Assembly (NCBI GenBank): GCA_030694465.1
Contig: JAUXYJ010000068.1
Coordinates: 62,001 to 126,000, forward strand
DNA from: Deltaproteobacteria bacterium
GTDB lineage: Bacteria > Myxococcota_A > Polyangia > Polyangiales > Ga0077539
Direction of reading: 5' to 3'
Length of the DNA stretch: 64,000 nucleotides
The notes under the pieces were generated by a model. The model was not told the DNA's origin, ran no database searches, and saw only the letters and a list, made by a program, of their open reading frames with translations. The first letter of the stretch is position 1. Every line of letters starts with the position of its first letter. Positions 36,325 to 45,093 of this stretch are shown here, in pieces. The position numbers were made by a program, and so were the translations under genes.

Positions 36325-37287
36325 CTACTTCATCTTGGGCGACGCGACCGCTGGCGTCTGCTCGTCAGGGTCTAGCGCAAAGAATCGCTTCTGCGCCTCG
36401 TTGTGCGAGGATCCGAGGAGCGCTTCGGAGAACAGCTCAAGCGCGACGGCCGATCCCAGAAGCGGCGCGACCGAGTCTCGGTTTCGCGCGATCCACGCGA
36501 TGGCCGCAGAGAAATCGCTATAATTCGCACCGACGAGGTGCAGCGATTTGGCCACCACGATTCGCACATCGAGCGCGACTGGGTGGGGTGCGCGGGATTT
36601 GAGCACCAACGTCGCCCCAGGACGCAGAACACGGAGCGCGACAGCCATTACCTCATCGCTCGCGTTGGACTCGACGCAAAAGTCATAGTGATCCGAAGCA
36701 AGCGAGGCCATCTCGGTCACATCACATACTTTGACCTGCAAAAATCCTGCGCTCTGCAAGACCAGCGCGGTCAGCTGTGCGATCCGGTTGTCCCCAAGGA
36801 TCACGCCCCGAAGGTCCGGCGACAGACCTAGATCGAGCACCGAAAGCGCAGCGCAGACGGGCTCGGCGTACGCAGCTTCGCGCAACGACAACGCACCCAC
36901 TTCGAAGACGCACTCGACGTGGACCACTAGGTGATCGGCGAAAGCACCATCACGCGCGATCCCAAGCATCGCCGGGCGTTGGCACCGCTGAGTTTCACCG
37001 GACAAACACCGCGCGCATCGCGAACAAGAGGCAAACGGCCAGACGGCTACGCGAGCGCCTAACCAGCGCGCGTCGACGCCCTCGCCGACCGCCTGGACGA
37101 TCCCTGCGCTCTCGTGACCGACGACGTGCTGTGAGACCTGCGGGAGCTCACCGCGCGCGACCGCGATGTCTGTGCGGCAGATCCCAGCGACGGCCACCCG
37201 GATCACAACCTCGCCCAACGCGGGGCTGGGCACAGGTCGATGACGCAGGATCAATCCCTGGGGCTCTCGGAGCAACGCGCGTGACAC
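36325..37287 (-). CDS. zinc-type medium-chain dehydrogenase/reductase
   Basis: I start this protein at GTG 37287, 41 nt after the upstream stop, giving 320 residues. The frame open to 37392 overlaps the previous gene and lacks family character. Catalytic zinc ligands are visible as GICRTD (Cys37) and GHES (His58-Glu59). The structural zinc lobe is present as four cysteines at 88, 91, 94 and 102. The nucleotide-binding segment reads VILGDNRIAQL, so the usual GxGxxG loop is weak. MDR enzymes interconvert alcohols and aldehydes or ketones. In this operon it could act on the aldehyde released by the A-T-R protein, which is a hypothesis. The product is slightly short for the family. Confidence 0.75.
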   Translation of the reverse strand: MSRALLREPQGLILRHRPVPSPALGEVVIRVAVAGICRTDIAVARGELPQVSQHVVGHESAGIVQAVGEGVDARWLGARVAVWPFASCSRCARCLSGETQRCQRPAMLGIARDGAFADHLVVHVECVFEVGALSLREAAYAEPVCAALSVLDLGLSPDLRGVILGDNRIAQLTALVLQSAGFLQVKVCDVTEMASLASDHYDFCVESNASDEVMAVALRVLRPGATLVLKSRAPHPVALDVRIVVAKSLHLVGANYSDFSAAIAWIARNRDSVAPLLGSAVALELFSEALLGSSHNEAQKRFFALDPDEQTPAVASPKMK

Positions 37288-37328
37288 AGCCCAGAGTGTA
37301 GCCCCGAAAGTCTGCAGGCGCGCGGGGC

Positions 37329-39077
37329 TTAAAGAGACGCGAGTCGTTGCACTTCGCGAGAGAGAATTCTCTGCAAAATCGCTGACGCACACCCGTAGGT
37401 GCTCTCAACCCCAAAGTAGCTCAGCGATTTCGAGAGCAGCTCTTGGCGCCGCGAGTAGGGCGTGTCCGAGGCGTAGTGCAAAATGCCCACGTCGAAGGGC
37501 GCGACGTTGCAGAGATTGATCACTTCACGCCGCGGGTGTCGCTCGGCAAACGTGAGCTCGAAGACCGCGGAGAGGTAGGGCCCGGCCTCCATCTCGAGGA
37601 CCGTGTAGCCCTCGTGGTAATAGCGCTCCATGTAGGCTCGATTTTGCAAGAACGCGCTCCGAACGGTGAGGGCTTTTTGCCCATCCAACACCGTGCCGCG
37701 CCGGAGGTGTGCTTGCACATCCGCCGCAGTAAACGCGTTGCGAAATAGGTACGTGTTGCCCGAGTGCTCGTCGTACACCGTGTCCGAGACCATCACGTCG
37801 CCCACACGCCCATTGAGCGTCGCCGCTTTGCCCATCACGTACGCCCCGAGGATGTCACCGGACCCCTGCGCGAGCCGCGAGAACAGATGGTAGGCGGCCA
37901 TCCCGAGCGGGTAGTCAATGTTGACGATCACCGCATCACTCTGAGCCAAGCGCTCGAAGCCTGGCACGCACACTCTGGGATCTACCCTGGATTTTTGCAG
38001 TGATTTTAGCTCAATAAGCTGTGCGCCCACGTCAATGTGGCCAGGGCTATTGATCGTGTGAACGCCCGACTCAGCGTCGTACCGTTGCACTGCCTCAAGC
38101 CTCTCGCGCGTGTCGCTCTCCGAGTCGTGAAGCCACGCCCGCAAGAGGTAGTACGAGAGGTTGGACAGCGTCGTGTCGTCGTTGCGCTCGGTGGCTTGAT
38201 CCAGCACTTCACCCAGGCGCTCGGGGTTCTTGCGGCGTAGATAATCGATGATCTCGTTGCGGTGGTCTCGCGCGTAGCCACCCAGCAAATTGAGCAACGA
38301 ATGAGTGTTGCTCGAGACAAAGTAGACCGGGGGTCGCTTCGGCGGGCTCTTTTGGATGTAGACGGGCTCGAGGCCGCTCCACCAGCGGTGTGCTGCGCGC
38401 TGATAGCCCGAGTACGAAGCGCTCAGCGAGCGGATCATCAAGTCGGCGTCGCGCGCCACGATCTGCCGAAGCCCGTGGTCGATCGATTCTCCAAATGCGG
38501 CTCGAAGTGTCGAGACCCCGGCAGCGTCGAGGTCCAAGAGCGCTGAGAACTCCGCGTCGTCGATGTCGATAGGATCTTCGGCGGGTGTCCGCGCGATCGC
38601 GCGTCCCAGGGCGCTGCCGGCGAGCCGCGCGTGGAGCTTGTTCCACTCGATTTGGTAGGCTGTGATGATCGGGATGAGGTCGTCGATGTCGCTCGTGCTG
38701 GTCACAAAGACAGCGAGGGTCTCGTCGCCGTCGTACCGCAGCGGGCGTCGGCGCCCGCGGGTGCGAAGCTCGCTCCACGTCCGAACATTGAAACCCGCGG
38801 CCTCAAACTGCTCGTGCGACTGCCCCAACACAATCTGCCGTACATAGGGCATGCACGAGGGCAGACGTGCGCCCGCGTATGCAAACGCGGCGACATCGGG
38901 GACCACACCGCGCGCGCCGGCGTGCAGCGTCGAATCACTAAACGCGTGCGCTTCTTCAAACGCTCGGACACGCACTCCGCCGCTGCTGCGCAGCAATGAA
39001 TAAAACGTCCGGAGATAGAGTGAAATGCTGTCACTCGTTCCCTCAAACGCGCGGTGACTGCGGTCGTTGTCTGTCAT
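37329..39077 (-). CDS. nucleoside-phosphorylase-like protein with uncharacterised N-terminal domain
   Basis: The 582-residue protein is the first gene of the long operon. The C-terminal half (about 380-582) resembles the nucleoside phosphorylase fold: MGKAATLNGRVGDVMV (415-430) matches the G-x-A-G/T-x-L-x-x-x-x-x-G-D-V-x-V segment. VLEMEAGPYLSAVFE (493-507) matches the M-E-x-x substrate loop. The N-terminal half is unrecognised apart from a conserved-looking ETLAVFVTSTSDIDDL stretch (119-134). From memory, a similar arrangement is carried as an uncharacterised family (possibly DUF6909), but I cannot confirm this. Phosphorolysis of a nucleoside is possible and would fit a NadR-like gene at the other end of the operon. 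The start ATG has only a weak upstream GGACC; 360 nt separate it from the divergent TM2 gene. Confidence 0.6.
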   Translation of the reverse strand: MTDNDRSHRAFEGTSDSISLYLRTFYSLLRSSGGVRVRAFEEAHAFSDSTLHAGARGVVPDVAAFAYAGARLPSCMPYVRQIVLGQSHEQFEAAGFNVRTWSELRTRGRRRPLRYDGDETLAVFVTSTSDIDDLIPIITAYQIEWNKLHARLAGSALGRAIARTPAEDPIDIDDAEFSALLDLDAAGVSTLRAAFGESIDHGLRQIVARDADLMIRSLSASYSGYQRAAHRWWSGLEPVYIQKSPPKRPPVYFVSSNTHSLLNLLGGYARDHRNEIIDYLRRKNPERLGEVLDQATERNDDTTLSNLSYYLLRAWLHDSESDTRERLEAVQRYDAESGVHTINSPGHIDVGAQLIELKSLQKSRVDPRVCVPGFERLAQSDAVIVNIDYPLGMAAYHLFSRLAQGSGDILGAYVMGKAATLNGRVGDVMVSDTVYDEHSGNTYLFRNAFTAADVQAHLRRGTVLDGQKALTVRSAFLQNRAYMERYYHEGYTVLEMEAGPYLSAVFELTFAERHPRREVINLCNVAPFDVGILHYASDTPYSRRQELLSKSLSYFGVESTYGCASAILQRILSREVQRLASL

Positions 39078-39437
39078 AAGGTCCGCGAGTGTACGAGCGC
39101 AGTGCAGTCAGCACATACTGCGAATTCGCGGCGAGGGTAGAGATCCGCATGATCCCATTGGTTTTGTGGTCATACCTTCTGCGGATGACGACTCACCACC
39201 CACAGTGTTAGCACCCTCGAAGCACAGCCCACGCGCTGTGCGGACGACACCATCGCACGTCCACAGCGCGCAAAATGGGTCCGCCCAAGCGCCGCGCCAT
39301 ACGCAGTCGGCAAGTAGAGCCCAGAGAAATCAGCAACATCTTCGACGACTGCTGCGCGAACTGAGAGAATCTGAGTTCTAGTTTTGGCCGATCGCACTTG
39401 GCGCATCGGCAATTCACAGCAAAGGAAGCAACGTTTT
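39078..39437. other. 360-nt divergent intergenic region
   Basis: This gap should contain the promoter of the 15.5-kb minus-strand operon and that of the TM2-domain gene. I see a good ribosome-binding site for the latter (AAAGGAAG at 39421-39428) but no convincing -35/-10 or sigma-54 (GG-N10-GC) pair. Short open frames on both strands lack start signals and coding character. A palindromic GCGAATTCGC lies at 39120-39129. Confidence 0.5.
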
Positions 39438-40346
39438 ATGGGATTCGATCCAGGTGGTGGACAGGGTGGCGGCGGATGGCCTCCAGGCGGCGGTCAGGGT
39501 GGTCAGGGCGGTCAGGGCGGATGGCCCCCTGCTCCGGGCGCTCCACAGCAGCCTCAGCAGGGTGGCTTTGCGCCCCAGCAGCCCCAGCAGGGCGGCTTTG
39601 GAGCACCCCAGCAGCCCCAACAGGGCGGCTTTGGCGCACCGCCTAGCCAAGGGGGCTTCGCTCCGCAGCAGCCCCAGCAGGGCGGCTTTGGAGCACCCCA
39701 GCCCCAGCAACAGCAGGGCTTTGGAGCACCCCAGCAACAGGGCTTTGGAGCACCCCAGCAACAGGGCTTTGGAGCACCCCAGCAACAGCAGGGCTTCGGG
39801 GCACCTCAGCAACAGGGCTTTGGAGCACCCCAGCAGGGGTTTGGCGCACCCGCAGGCCAAATGGGCATGATCCCTGGCGGATTTGGCTCTCCGGGGGCCT
39901 ACGGTGTCGGTGGTGACGTGAGCGACAAAGAGCAGGGGATGGCCTTTATCCTCTCGATCTTTCTCGGGACGCTCGGCGCCGATCGCTTTTACCTGGGCCA
40001 GACTGGCCTCGGCGTCGCCAAGCTCCTGACCGGTGGAGGCTGCGGCATCTGGGCTCTGGTCGACGTCGTGCTCATCGGCATGGGCAAGATGAAAGACGCG
40101 CAGGGCCGCAGGCTCCGCACCGAGCCCATCGTTGGGACGCCATCACGCACGCAGTCGCTGGCGTTCTTGCTCTCGCTCTTTGCAGGCTATTTCGGCGCCG
40201 ACCGGTTTTACCTTGGCCAGACCGGCCTCGGGATCGCCAAGCTCCTGACCGGTGGAGGCTGCGGAATCTGGGCCCTCGTCGACACCGTGCTCATCGGCAT
40301 GGGCAAGATGAAAGACGCGCAGGGAAACTCGCTCCTCCCGGAGTGA
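39438..40346 (+). CDS. TM2-domain protein with Gln/Pro/Gly repeat arm and duplicated TM2 domains
   Basis: The 302-residue protein starts at ATG 39438 behind a strong AAAGGAAG site at about 9 nt; the longer frame from 39384 is rejected. Residues 1-160 are a low-complexity arm of Gly, Pro, Gln and Phe with repeats of the type [11 protein letters not shown] and QQQGFGAP. Two TM2 domains follow. Each has a first helix ([17 protein letters not shown] or [17 protein letters not shown]), a [13 protein letters not shown] turn and a second helix (GCGIWALVD). Each ends with [12 protein letters not shown]2 is a membrane hairpin of unclear function. The two copies are nearly identical at DNA level, so the duplication is recent or homogenised. 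The prion-like composition of the arm suggests multivalent interactions. Confidence 0.9.
   Translation: MGFDPGGGQGGGGWPPGGGQGGQGGQGGWPPAPGAPQQPQQGGFAPQQPQQGGFGAPQQPQQGGFGAPPSQGGFAPQQPQQGGFGAPQPQQQQGFGAPQQQGFGAPQQQGFGAPQQQQGFGAPQQQGFGAPQQGFGAPAGQMGMIPGGFGSPGAYGVGGDVSDKEQGMAFILSIFLGTLGADRFYLGQTGLGVAKLLTGGGCGIWALVDVVLIGMGKMKDAQGRRLRTEPIVGTPSRTQSLAFLLSLFAGYFGADRFYLGQTGLGIAKLLTGGGCGIWALVDTVLIGMGKMKDAQGNSLLPE
39538..39865. repeat. short tandem repeats encoding the Gln/Pro arm
   Basis: Imperfect repeats of 21-33 nt built around CAGCAACAGGGCTTTGGAGC fill this stretch inside the TM2 gene. Between 39720 and 39840 several units are almost identical. All are in frame, so copy-number change would lengthen or shorten the arm only. 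Confidence 0.85.
39930..40345. repeat. tandem duplication of the TM2-domain coding segment
   Basis: Two adjacent segments encode the two TM2 domains. The 38 bases at 40068-40105 recur exactly at 40287-40324, an offset of 219 nt. A 29-nt block around GCCAAGCTCCTGACCGG is also shared. Confidence 0.85.
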
Positions 40347-40398
40347 GCCCTGACGCTCTCTGGCCCAAGACGGGGATCGAGGGCACACTGACGTGCCC

Positions 40399-40893
40399 AT
40401 GACGGATTGCCAATCGCCAAGCCACACGCGATCCACCGTCTCGGTTCGGCGTGGCGCGCTGGCGCTCGTTGGCCTTGACCTGCTCGCCGCATACGCCCTG
40501 TGGGCGGGGTGGCTCACCGCGGGCTACGGCACCTGTCCCTCGCGCTGGGTGATGGGCGTGCCGTGCGCAACGTGCGGAATGACTCGCGCGTTTGAAGCGC
40601 TGATTCACTGGGATTTTCGCTACGCTTTGCGCGCTAACTTAGTCTCTCCGCTGGTGTTTGTCTTCGCCATCGGGATCGTGTTCGCGCACCTCACGGCGCT
40701 GTTGCGAGGGCGCCCGGTCTTTGCCACCCAGTGGCGAATCCAGACACGGCGCCGGGTCGCGACAGCCGCCCTCGTGGCAGCGATGGTTGTGGGTCTGGCG
40801 AGCAACCTCGCGCGCCATTCACGCGGCGAAGGCCCCCTGAACCTGCCCCCACGCGCGAGCGTCACCGCACATGAGCAATCGCCAGCAAGTTGA
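40399..40893 (+). CDS. DUF2752 membrane protein
   Basis: The 164-residue protein starts at ATG 40399; GTG 40393 is an alternative. It shows the DUF2752 signature: a first membrane helix (LVGLDLLAAYALWAGWL), then TCPSRWVMGVPCATCGMTRAF, with the C-P-x-G-x-P-C-x-x-C-G-M-T-R-A pattern, then WDFRYALRANLVSPLVF. A third hydrophobic segment (VATAALVAAMVVGLASN) follows. The function of the family is unknown; it often lies beside TM2-domain genes. That association holds here, since the TM2 gene ends 52 nt upstream on the same strand, so joint expression is likely. Confidence 0.85.
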   Translation: MTDCQSPSHTRSTVSVRRGALALVGLDLLAAYALWAGWLTAGYGTCPSRWVMGVPCATCGMTRAFEALIHWDFRYALRANLVSPLVFVFAIGIVFAHLTALLRGRPVFATQWRIQTRRRVATAALVAAMVVGLASNLARHSRGEGPLNLPPRASVTAHEQSPAS

Positions 40894-40950
40894 TGCTTGT
40901 GAGCGGCGAGCGCCTGTTTGCCCAGTCTTGGCGGCCCTCACCCGACGTCG

Positions 40951-42885
40951 TCACCGTTGCACGCAGCGACAGAGCTCTCGACGACGCAACATCGCGCACT
41001 GCCCACCTCGGAGCCTCCGCGCGTCGCTCTGACCATCGAGATCAGTGCTTCGCTCAAGGGCCAACACGGCGCTGCGTAAAGCGCCGCATTCGGTCGAGGT
41101 TCGCAGCGCGATCCGTGCGGCGAGCTCAGGGGACATCAACGCGACGCGTTCAAGCGCGAGGGTCGAGGCGCGGCGACGTACGTCTTGCGAGGGGCCATAA
41201 ATCGCCTCGCGCGCGAGCTGCTCGGCCGCAGCGTGCGAGCCCGCAAAGCGTGGATCGTGCAAGAGCCGCTCAGCCACAGTCGCCGCATCGGGTGACGCAA
41301 GCGCAGCGACGAGCGCGCGAACAAATGCGGCATCTTCGACGAGCTGCGGTGCCAATCGAAGCGCCGAATCGGCAGCCGCGGTGGCCTCAACGTGCTCGCC
41401 GAGCCCGCTGGCAAGCTGAACCGTATGATACGCAAGCGCGAGGTCGTCGGGGTGTGACTGCCTGAGCGCTCGCAGCGCTTGCAACGCGCCGCGGTGATCA
41501 CCGCGTGTCGAGAGCGCGAGCGCCTGAGAAATTTCTGGGGATTGCACGATCGCTACGCCATGGGCTTGAGGCGTCGCCGCGTGGGGTACCGCCCGAGCTG
41601 CAAACGCGGTCCGCACCGACGAGATCCCGGTGATCGCCGCCCATAGTGAGAGAGGCGCCACAATCATGAGCGCAGCCAGAGGGACACGGCCAAGCGCGCC
41701 AAGCGAAAACACTGGGAGGCCCAGGACCTTTTGCGCAGCGCCAGGGAGCACAGCCGTCGGCGTTGACAACGCGCTTTGCGTGGACGCGTCGGCCGCCTGA
41801 GGCTCTTGGTGCGGACTCAGAGGCACGATGGCCGGAGCGCTCTGTTCTTGAGCCAACAGGTCAATCGCTTGGATCACCTCTTGGAGGGAGCCAAAACGCT
41901 CGCGCGGGTTCTTCGCCAACATGCGCACGACGAACGCATCGATCGAGGCCGAGAGGTGCGGAGCGCGCTGACTTGGTGTGGGAATTGGGCCACGAACGTG
42001 CAGCTCGAGCAGCTCAATCACGTCGCTGGCGGTGTACGGCTTCGACCCCGTCAAGAGCTCAAAGGTCAGCACTCCCAGCGCATACTGATCGGCGGCGGCG
42101 TCGACGACTTTGCCCAGGGCCTGCTCGGGCGCCATGTAGTGAGGCGTGCCAAACACAACCCCCGCCTGTGTCAGGGGTCGCGGACCACTCTTGGTGCTCG
42201 TCTCGCTCAGGCGAGCGATCCCAAAATCGATGACCTTCGCGTGCTCAAGCACACCCTTTGTCTGAAGGATCACGTTCTCGGGCTTGAGGTCTCGATGGAC
42301 GATCCCGTGGAGGTGTGCGTGAGAGAGCGCCGAAGCGATCTGCTTTACAATATGCAGCCCGCGCGCGATGGGCATGTGCCCAACGGTGGTGATGACCGAC
42401 CGAAGCGGCTCGCCATCCACATACTCTAGAACTAAAAAGAGCGACCCATCCGCGAGTCGCCCAAAGTCAGTGACCTTCGCGATGTTCTCGTGATCGAGCT
42501 TGGCCATCGCTTGAGCTTCACGCTCAAATCGCGCCACCATTTCGTTGTTCTGCGAGAGCGACGCGTGGAGCATCTTGATCGCCACGCGCTTGTGCAGCGC
42601 GACATGCTCGGCGAGGTACACAGCGCCCATGCCGCCCTCGCCCAGCGCGCGGAGCACCGTAAACCTTCCGTCCACGAGCGTGCCAACGAGCGAATCTCCT
42701 GGGCCACCACGGCCGCTCGCGGTAGCGATCGGAGCGCCGGCCCCGGTGGGCGACGACTCCCCGGCCTGCACCGCGAGATGTGCGCCAGACAACGGGCTTG
42801 GCGTCACGGGCTTGACCATCTCGGTAGCCAACAGCGAGCCGTTGGCATCCGCCCTATTTTCTTGCAATTCGCCAGGTTGAGTCAT
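40951..42885 (-). CDS. membrane-anchored Ser/Thr protein kinase
   Basis: The 644-residue protein is a Hanks-type kinase. The domain (about 72-335) has GEGGMG (82-87), the ATP lysine in VAIKML (Lys104), HRDLKPEN (197-204), DFG (220-222) and the activation segment FGTPHYMAPEQ. One membrane helix at about 401-421 separates it from a C-terminal extracytoplasmic part (about 430-644). That part is rich in Ala-Leu helical repeats, like HEAT or TPR-type solenoids, and may be a sensor or docking module. ATG 42885 overlaps the stop of the upstream gene for the Val/His-rich secreted protein (TGATG), so the two are coupled. A long open frame on the opposite strand (40890-41465) is a shadow. Confidence 0.9.
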   Translation of the reverse strand: MTQPGELQENRADANGSLLATEMVKPVTPSPLSGAHLAVQAGESSPTGAGAPIATASGRGGPGDSLVGTLVDGRFTVLRALGEGGMGAVYLAEHVALHKRVAIKMLHASLSQNNEMVARFEREAQAMAKLDHENIAKVTDFGRLADGSLFLVLEYVDGEPLRSVITTVGHMPIARGLHIVKQIASALSHAHLHGIVHRDLKPENVILQTKGVLEHAKVIDFGIARLSETSTKSGPRPLTQAGVVFGTPHYMAPEQALGKVVDAAADQYALGVLTFELLTGSKPYTASDVIELLELHVRGPIPTPSQRAPHLSASIDAFVVRMLAKNPRERFGSLQEVIQAIDLLAQEQSAPAIVPLSPHQEPQAADASTQSALSTPTAVLPGAAQKVLGLPVFSLGALGRVPLAALMIVAPLSLWAAITGISSVRTAFAARAVPHAATPQAHGVAIVQSPEISQALALSTRGDHRGALQALRALRQSHPDDLALAYHTVQLASGLGEHVEATAAADSALRLAPQLVEDAAFVRALVAALASPDAATVAERLLHDPRFAGSHAAAEQLAREAIYGPSQDVRRRASTLALERVALMSPELAARIALRTSTECGALRSAVLALERSTDLDGQSDARRLRGGQCAMLRRRELCRCVQR

Positions 42886-43874
42886 CACCAGATCCCTAAA
42901 AATCCACGGCGTCGACCGCGATGACGGCCCCGGTCATGATGGTCATCGTCATCGTCGTGTCCGCGTCCGTGTCCGCGCCCGCGCCCGCGGTGCCCGCCGT
43001 GCCCTTCAACGCCAATGAAGATCCCAGGTTGCTCTACGACCAGAACGGGGGCCTCGACCACCACAGTCGGAGCGGCGACTACCACAGCCGGAGCGGCGAC
43101 CACGGCGACAGTTGGACGCGCAACGACCCCTCCCACCACCACGAGCCCGTGATGCCCGCGCAACCCGTGGTAGCGATGCCCACGAATCTCAAGCGAAGGC
43201 ACACCGATGACCACCGCGCCCTCCAGCGAGTCTTCGACGTTGACTACATAAAAATCACCCTCGCGTCGCGGCACCGCCTGCACTGTGCGCGTCGTACCGC
43301 GCAGCTCAATGCTGGGCAGCGTGACCACCTCTGGGGGCACCGGGTGGCCCTCGCGGTCGCTGACATACAGCCTCACCTCGCCACGGACAGGGCGCACCGT
43401 TTCGACCGTGTATTCGCCCACGATTTGGACTTCGCCTCCGTGCGCCGCGGTCGGCGCGAGCACGGGCGTCGCGACGGTCACCGCGGGTGTCACGAGGAGC
43501 ACGGGATCCGAGGTTGGCGTGCTGCGAACCGAGAGCTCCACAGGGTAGTTTCCGGCTTCGACGGCGGGGAGGTGGCCCACATAGGCGTGGCTGGGCTCGT
43601 CGTAGGTCACCGCGACACTCACGGGGTCCTCGTCCGGCCGTCGCAGCGAGAGGGTGACCTCATGGGCATGCACCGGGTTGCCCGCGAGGTCCTGCACGTT
43701 GGCGACGACGCGCCCCCCCGCTTCAACACGGACCTCAGACCGAAGCGCCCCCGCCGCAGCGACCGCCGGTCTCGCGATCGAGGGTGGGCTCTCCGCCGTG
43801 ACAGTCGCCGAAGGAGCGTCACCACAGACGCGCATCGCGCTCGCCAAGGTCATCATTGCTGCTACTCGCAACAT
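42885..43874 (-). CDS. secreted protein with Val/Ala/Pro repeats and His/Asp/Arg-rich tail
   Basis: The 329-residue protein starts at ATG 43874 with a GGGAG site 11 nt upstream. The short hydrophobic N-terminus is a probable, weak signal peptide. Residues about 40-230 look like two or three beta-sandwich, Ig-like repeats. A Val/Ala/Pro stretch (VVVAAPTVVVEAPVLVV) follows, and the last 45 residues are extremely rich in His, Gly, Arg and Asp (HDDDDDHHDRG), a possible metal-binding tail. Its stop overlaps the start of the kinase gene, so it may be a partner, ligand or substrate of that kinase. No known family was recognised. Confidence 0.6.
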   Translation of the reverse strand: MLRVAAMMTLASAMRVCGDAPSATVTAESPPSIARPAVAAAGALRSEVRVEAGGRVVANVQDLAGNPVHAHEVTLSLRRPDEDPVSVAVTYDEPSHAYVGHLPAVEAGNYPVELSVRSTPTSDPVLLVTPAVTVATPVLAPTAAHGGEVQIVGEYTVETVRPVRGEVRLYVSDREGHPVPPEVVTLPSIELRGTTRTVQAVPRREGDFYVVNVEDSLEGAVVIGVPSLEIRGHRYHGLRGHHGLVVVGGVVARPTVAVVAAPAVVVAAPTVVVEAPVLVVEQPGIFIGVEGHGGHRGRGRGHGRGHDDDDDHHDRGRHRGRRRGFLGIW

Positions 43875-44182
43875 CGCTTGGTCACTCCCATGTTCTGGCC
43901 ATAAAATTCACTATACTTCGTTCGCTGGTCTCACGCCGCCAGCGAGTGGCGGAACCACAAAACCAAACGTCATCATACGACACCTCGTGGACCGGCATTC
44001 GACCGATTCGAAGGCTCAGTCCACTCTGTGCCGACGACAGCTTACTCGCGCACACACAAGGCTGCATGTGACTGTTTGAGAGCGGGTCTGCAAATCCCCT
44101 CAGGGTCGATCAATCAGAGAAAGTGCACGACCGTCTGCGTGCCGGGCACGGCCCTTACGGCAGCGCAGTACGCGCTTGGCCT
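43875..44182. other. 308-nt intergenic region
   Basis: The region lies upstream of the Val/His-rich secreted gene and behind the end of the MBL-fold gene. On the minus strand TATAGT followed by GAATTTTAT could form an extended -10 region, with no clear -35. An imperfect hairpin (CGCTGG at 43923-43928, CCAGCG at 43939-43944) overlaps it. No gene is supported. Confidence 0.4.
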
Positions 44183-44986
44183 CTAACGCTGGGCGGGTCG
44201 CTCAGGTCGTGGCGAGAGGGCCTGCCAGGGCGCGGAGAGGTCGAGAAGCAGGTGATCATACTGCCGCGCGGCGAGCAGCCGGGTTGAGCGCGCAGAGAGC
44301 GCATCGGACGCTGTCTCGAGGGCGATTTCTGGCCGATTATTCTTCTCGCTCAGATGCATGAGGACAACCGTCGCGACCGAGTCTGGGATCGCTCGGAGCA
44401 GCGTGTGGGTCTGTGCGTTCGACAGGTGGCCTCGCCATGAGCCAACACGGCGCTTGAGGAACGAAGAGTAGGGACCTCGCGCGAGCATGAGCTCGTCGTG
44501 ATTGCTCTCGATCAACAGCGCACAGACGCTCTCATCGATCAGTTCGACGAGCCCCGGCGGGATCTCTCCAAGGTCGGTCGCGAGCACTGCAGCGTGCTCA
44601 CCATCGCTGACCCGAAGCGCGACCTGTGGCGCGTCGTGCGGAAGCGGACATGGCTGAATTTGCAGAGGACCGAGCATCAAGAGCTCTCTCGGCGAGTAGC
44701 GACGCACGAGCGCGTCGTGCGGAAAATCCAGCGCCCTCGCCGTGGCATCCGTCACGTACGTCACGATCCCTTCGCGCTGCGCATACGCGAGGGCGTGCGC
44801 AGCGTGGTCGGCGTGGGCGTGGGTCACGATCAGGGCGTCGGGCGCGCGATAGCTCGCTCCCACGCTCCGAAGTCGGCTCCGAAGCGAGCCAGGGTCGAGC
44901 CCCGCGTCGACGAGCAAGACAAAGTCTTCAGTCTCGAAGAGCGTGAGATTTCCGGCACTTCCAGATGCCAAGATGCGGACTTGCAT
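44183..44986 (-). CDS. MBL-fold metallo-hydrolase (YycJ/WalJ-like)
   Basis: The 267-residue protein has the metallo-beta-lactamase core. The start MQVRILASGSAGNLTL and THAHADHA (H56, H58, D60, H61) match the YycJ/WalJ branch, which begins with a G-S-x-x-G-N segment. Further ligands are plausible in ATDLGE, LLIESNHDE and MHLSEKN. YycJ proteins are exonuclease-like hydrolases linked to cell-wall or DNA-mismatch processes in Firmicutes; the role in myxobacteria is not established. No signal peptide is present. It is divergent from the kinase gene at 45094 with a 107-nt gap. Confidence 0.85.
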   Translation of the reverse strand: MQVRILASGSAGNLTLFETEDFVLLVDAGLDPGSLRSRLRSVGASYRAPDALIVTHAHADHAAHALAYAQREGIVTYVTDATARALDFPHDALVRRYSPRELLMLGPLQIQPCPLPHDAPQVALRVSDGEHAAVLATDLGEIPPGLVELIDESVCALLIESNHDELMLARGPYSSFLKRRVGSWRGHLSNAQTHTLLRAIPDSVATVVLMHLSEKNNRPEIALETASDALSARSTRLLAARQYDHLLLDLSAPWQALSPRPERPAQR

Positions 44987-45093
44987 GGGGGCTTGCGTCG
45001 CAAGGTCGTAGCATGCTCGGGAGGCAAAACCACGACACTCTCTTGCACGTTCGTGGCTTCACAGCGGGAGGATGGCGTACCCTCCACAGTTCT

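Noticed and set aside
39398..39430. Possible sigma-54 promoter near TTGGCGC before the TM2 gene
   Set aside because: The GG and GC elements are not 10 nt apart as required.
39538..39865. Repeat array in the TM2 gene considered as a CRISPR
   Set aside because: Units are in-frame coding repeats of variable length with no unique spacers.
40890..41465. 191-codon plus-strand frame after the DUF2752 gene
   Set aside because: Mostly antisense to the membrane kinase; composition dominated by Arg and Ala.
43923..43944. Hairpin CGCTGG/CCAGCG considered as a terminator
   Set aside because: No T-run follows on either strand and it sits upstream of, not behind, a gene.
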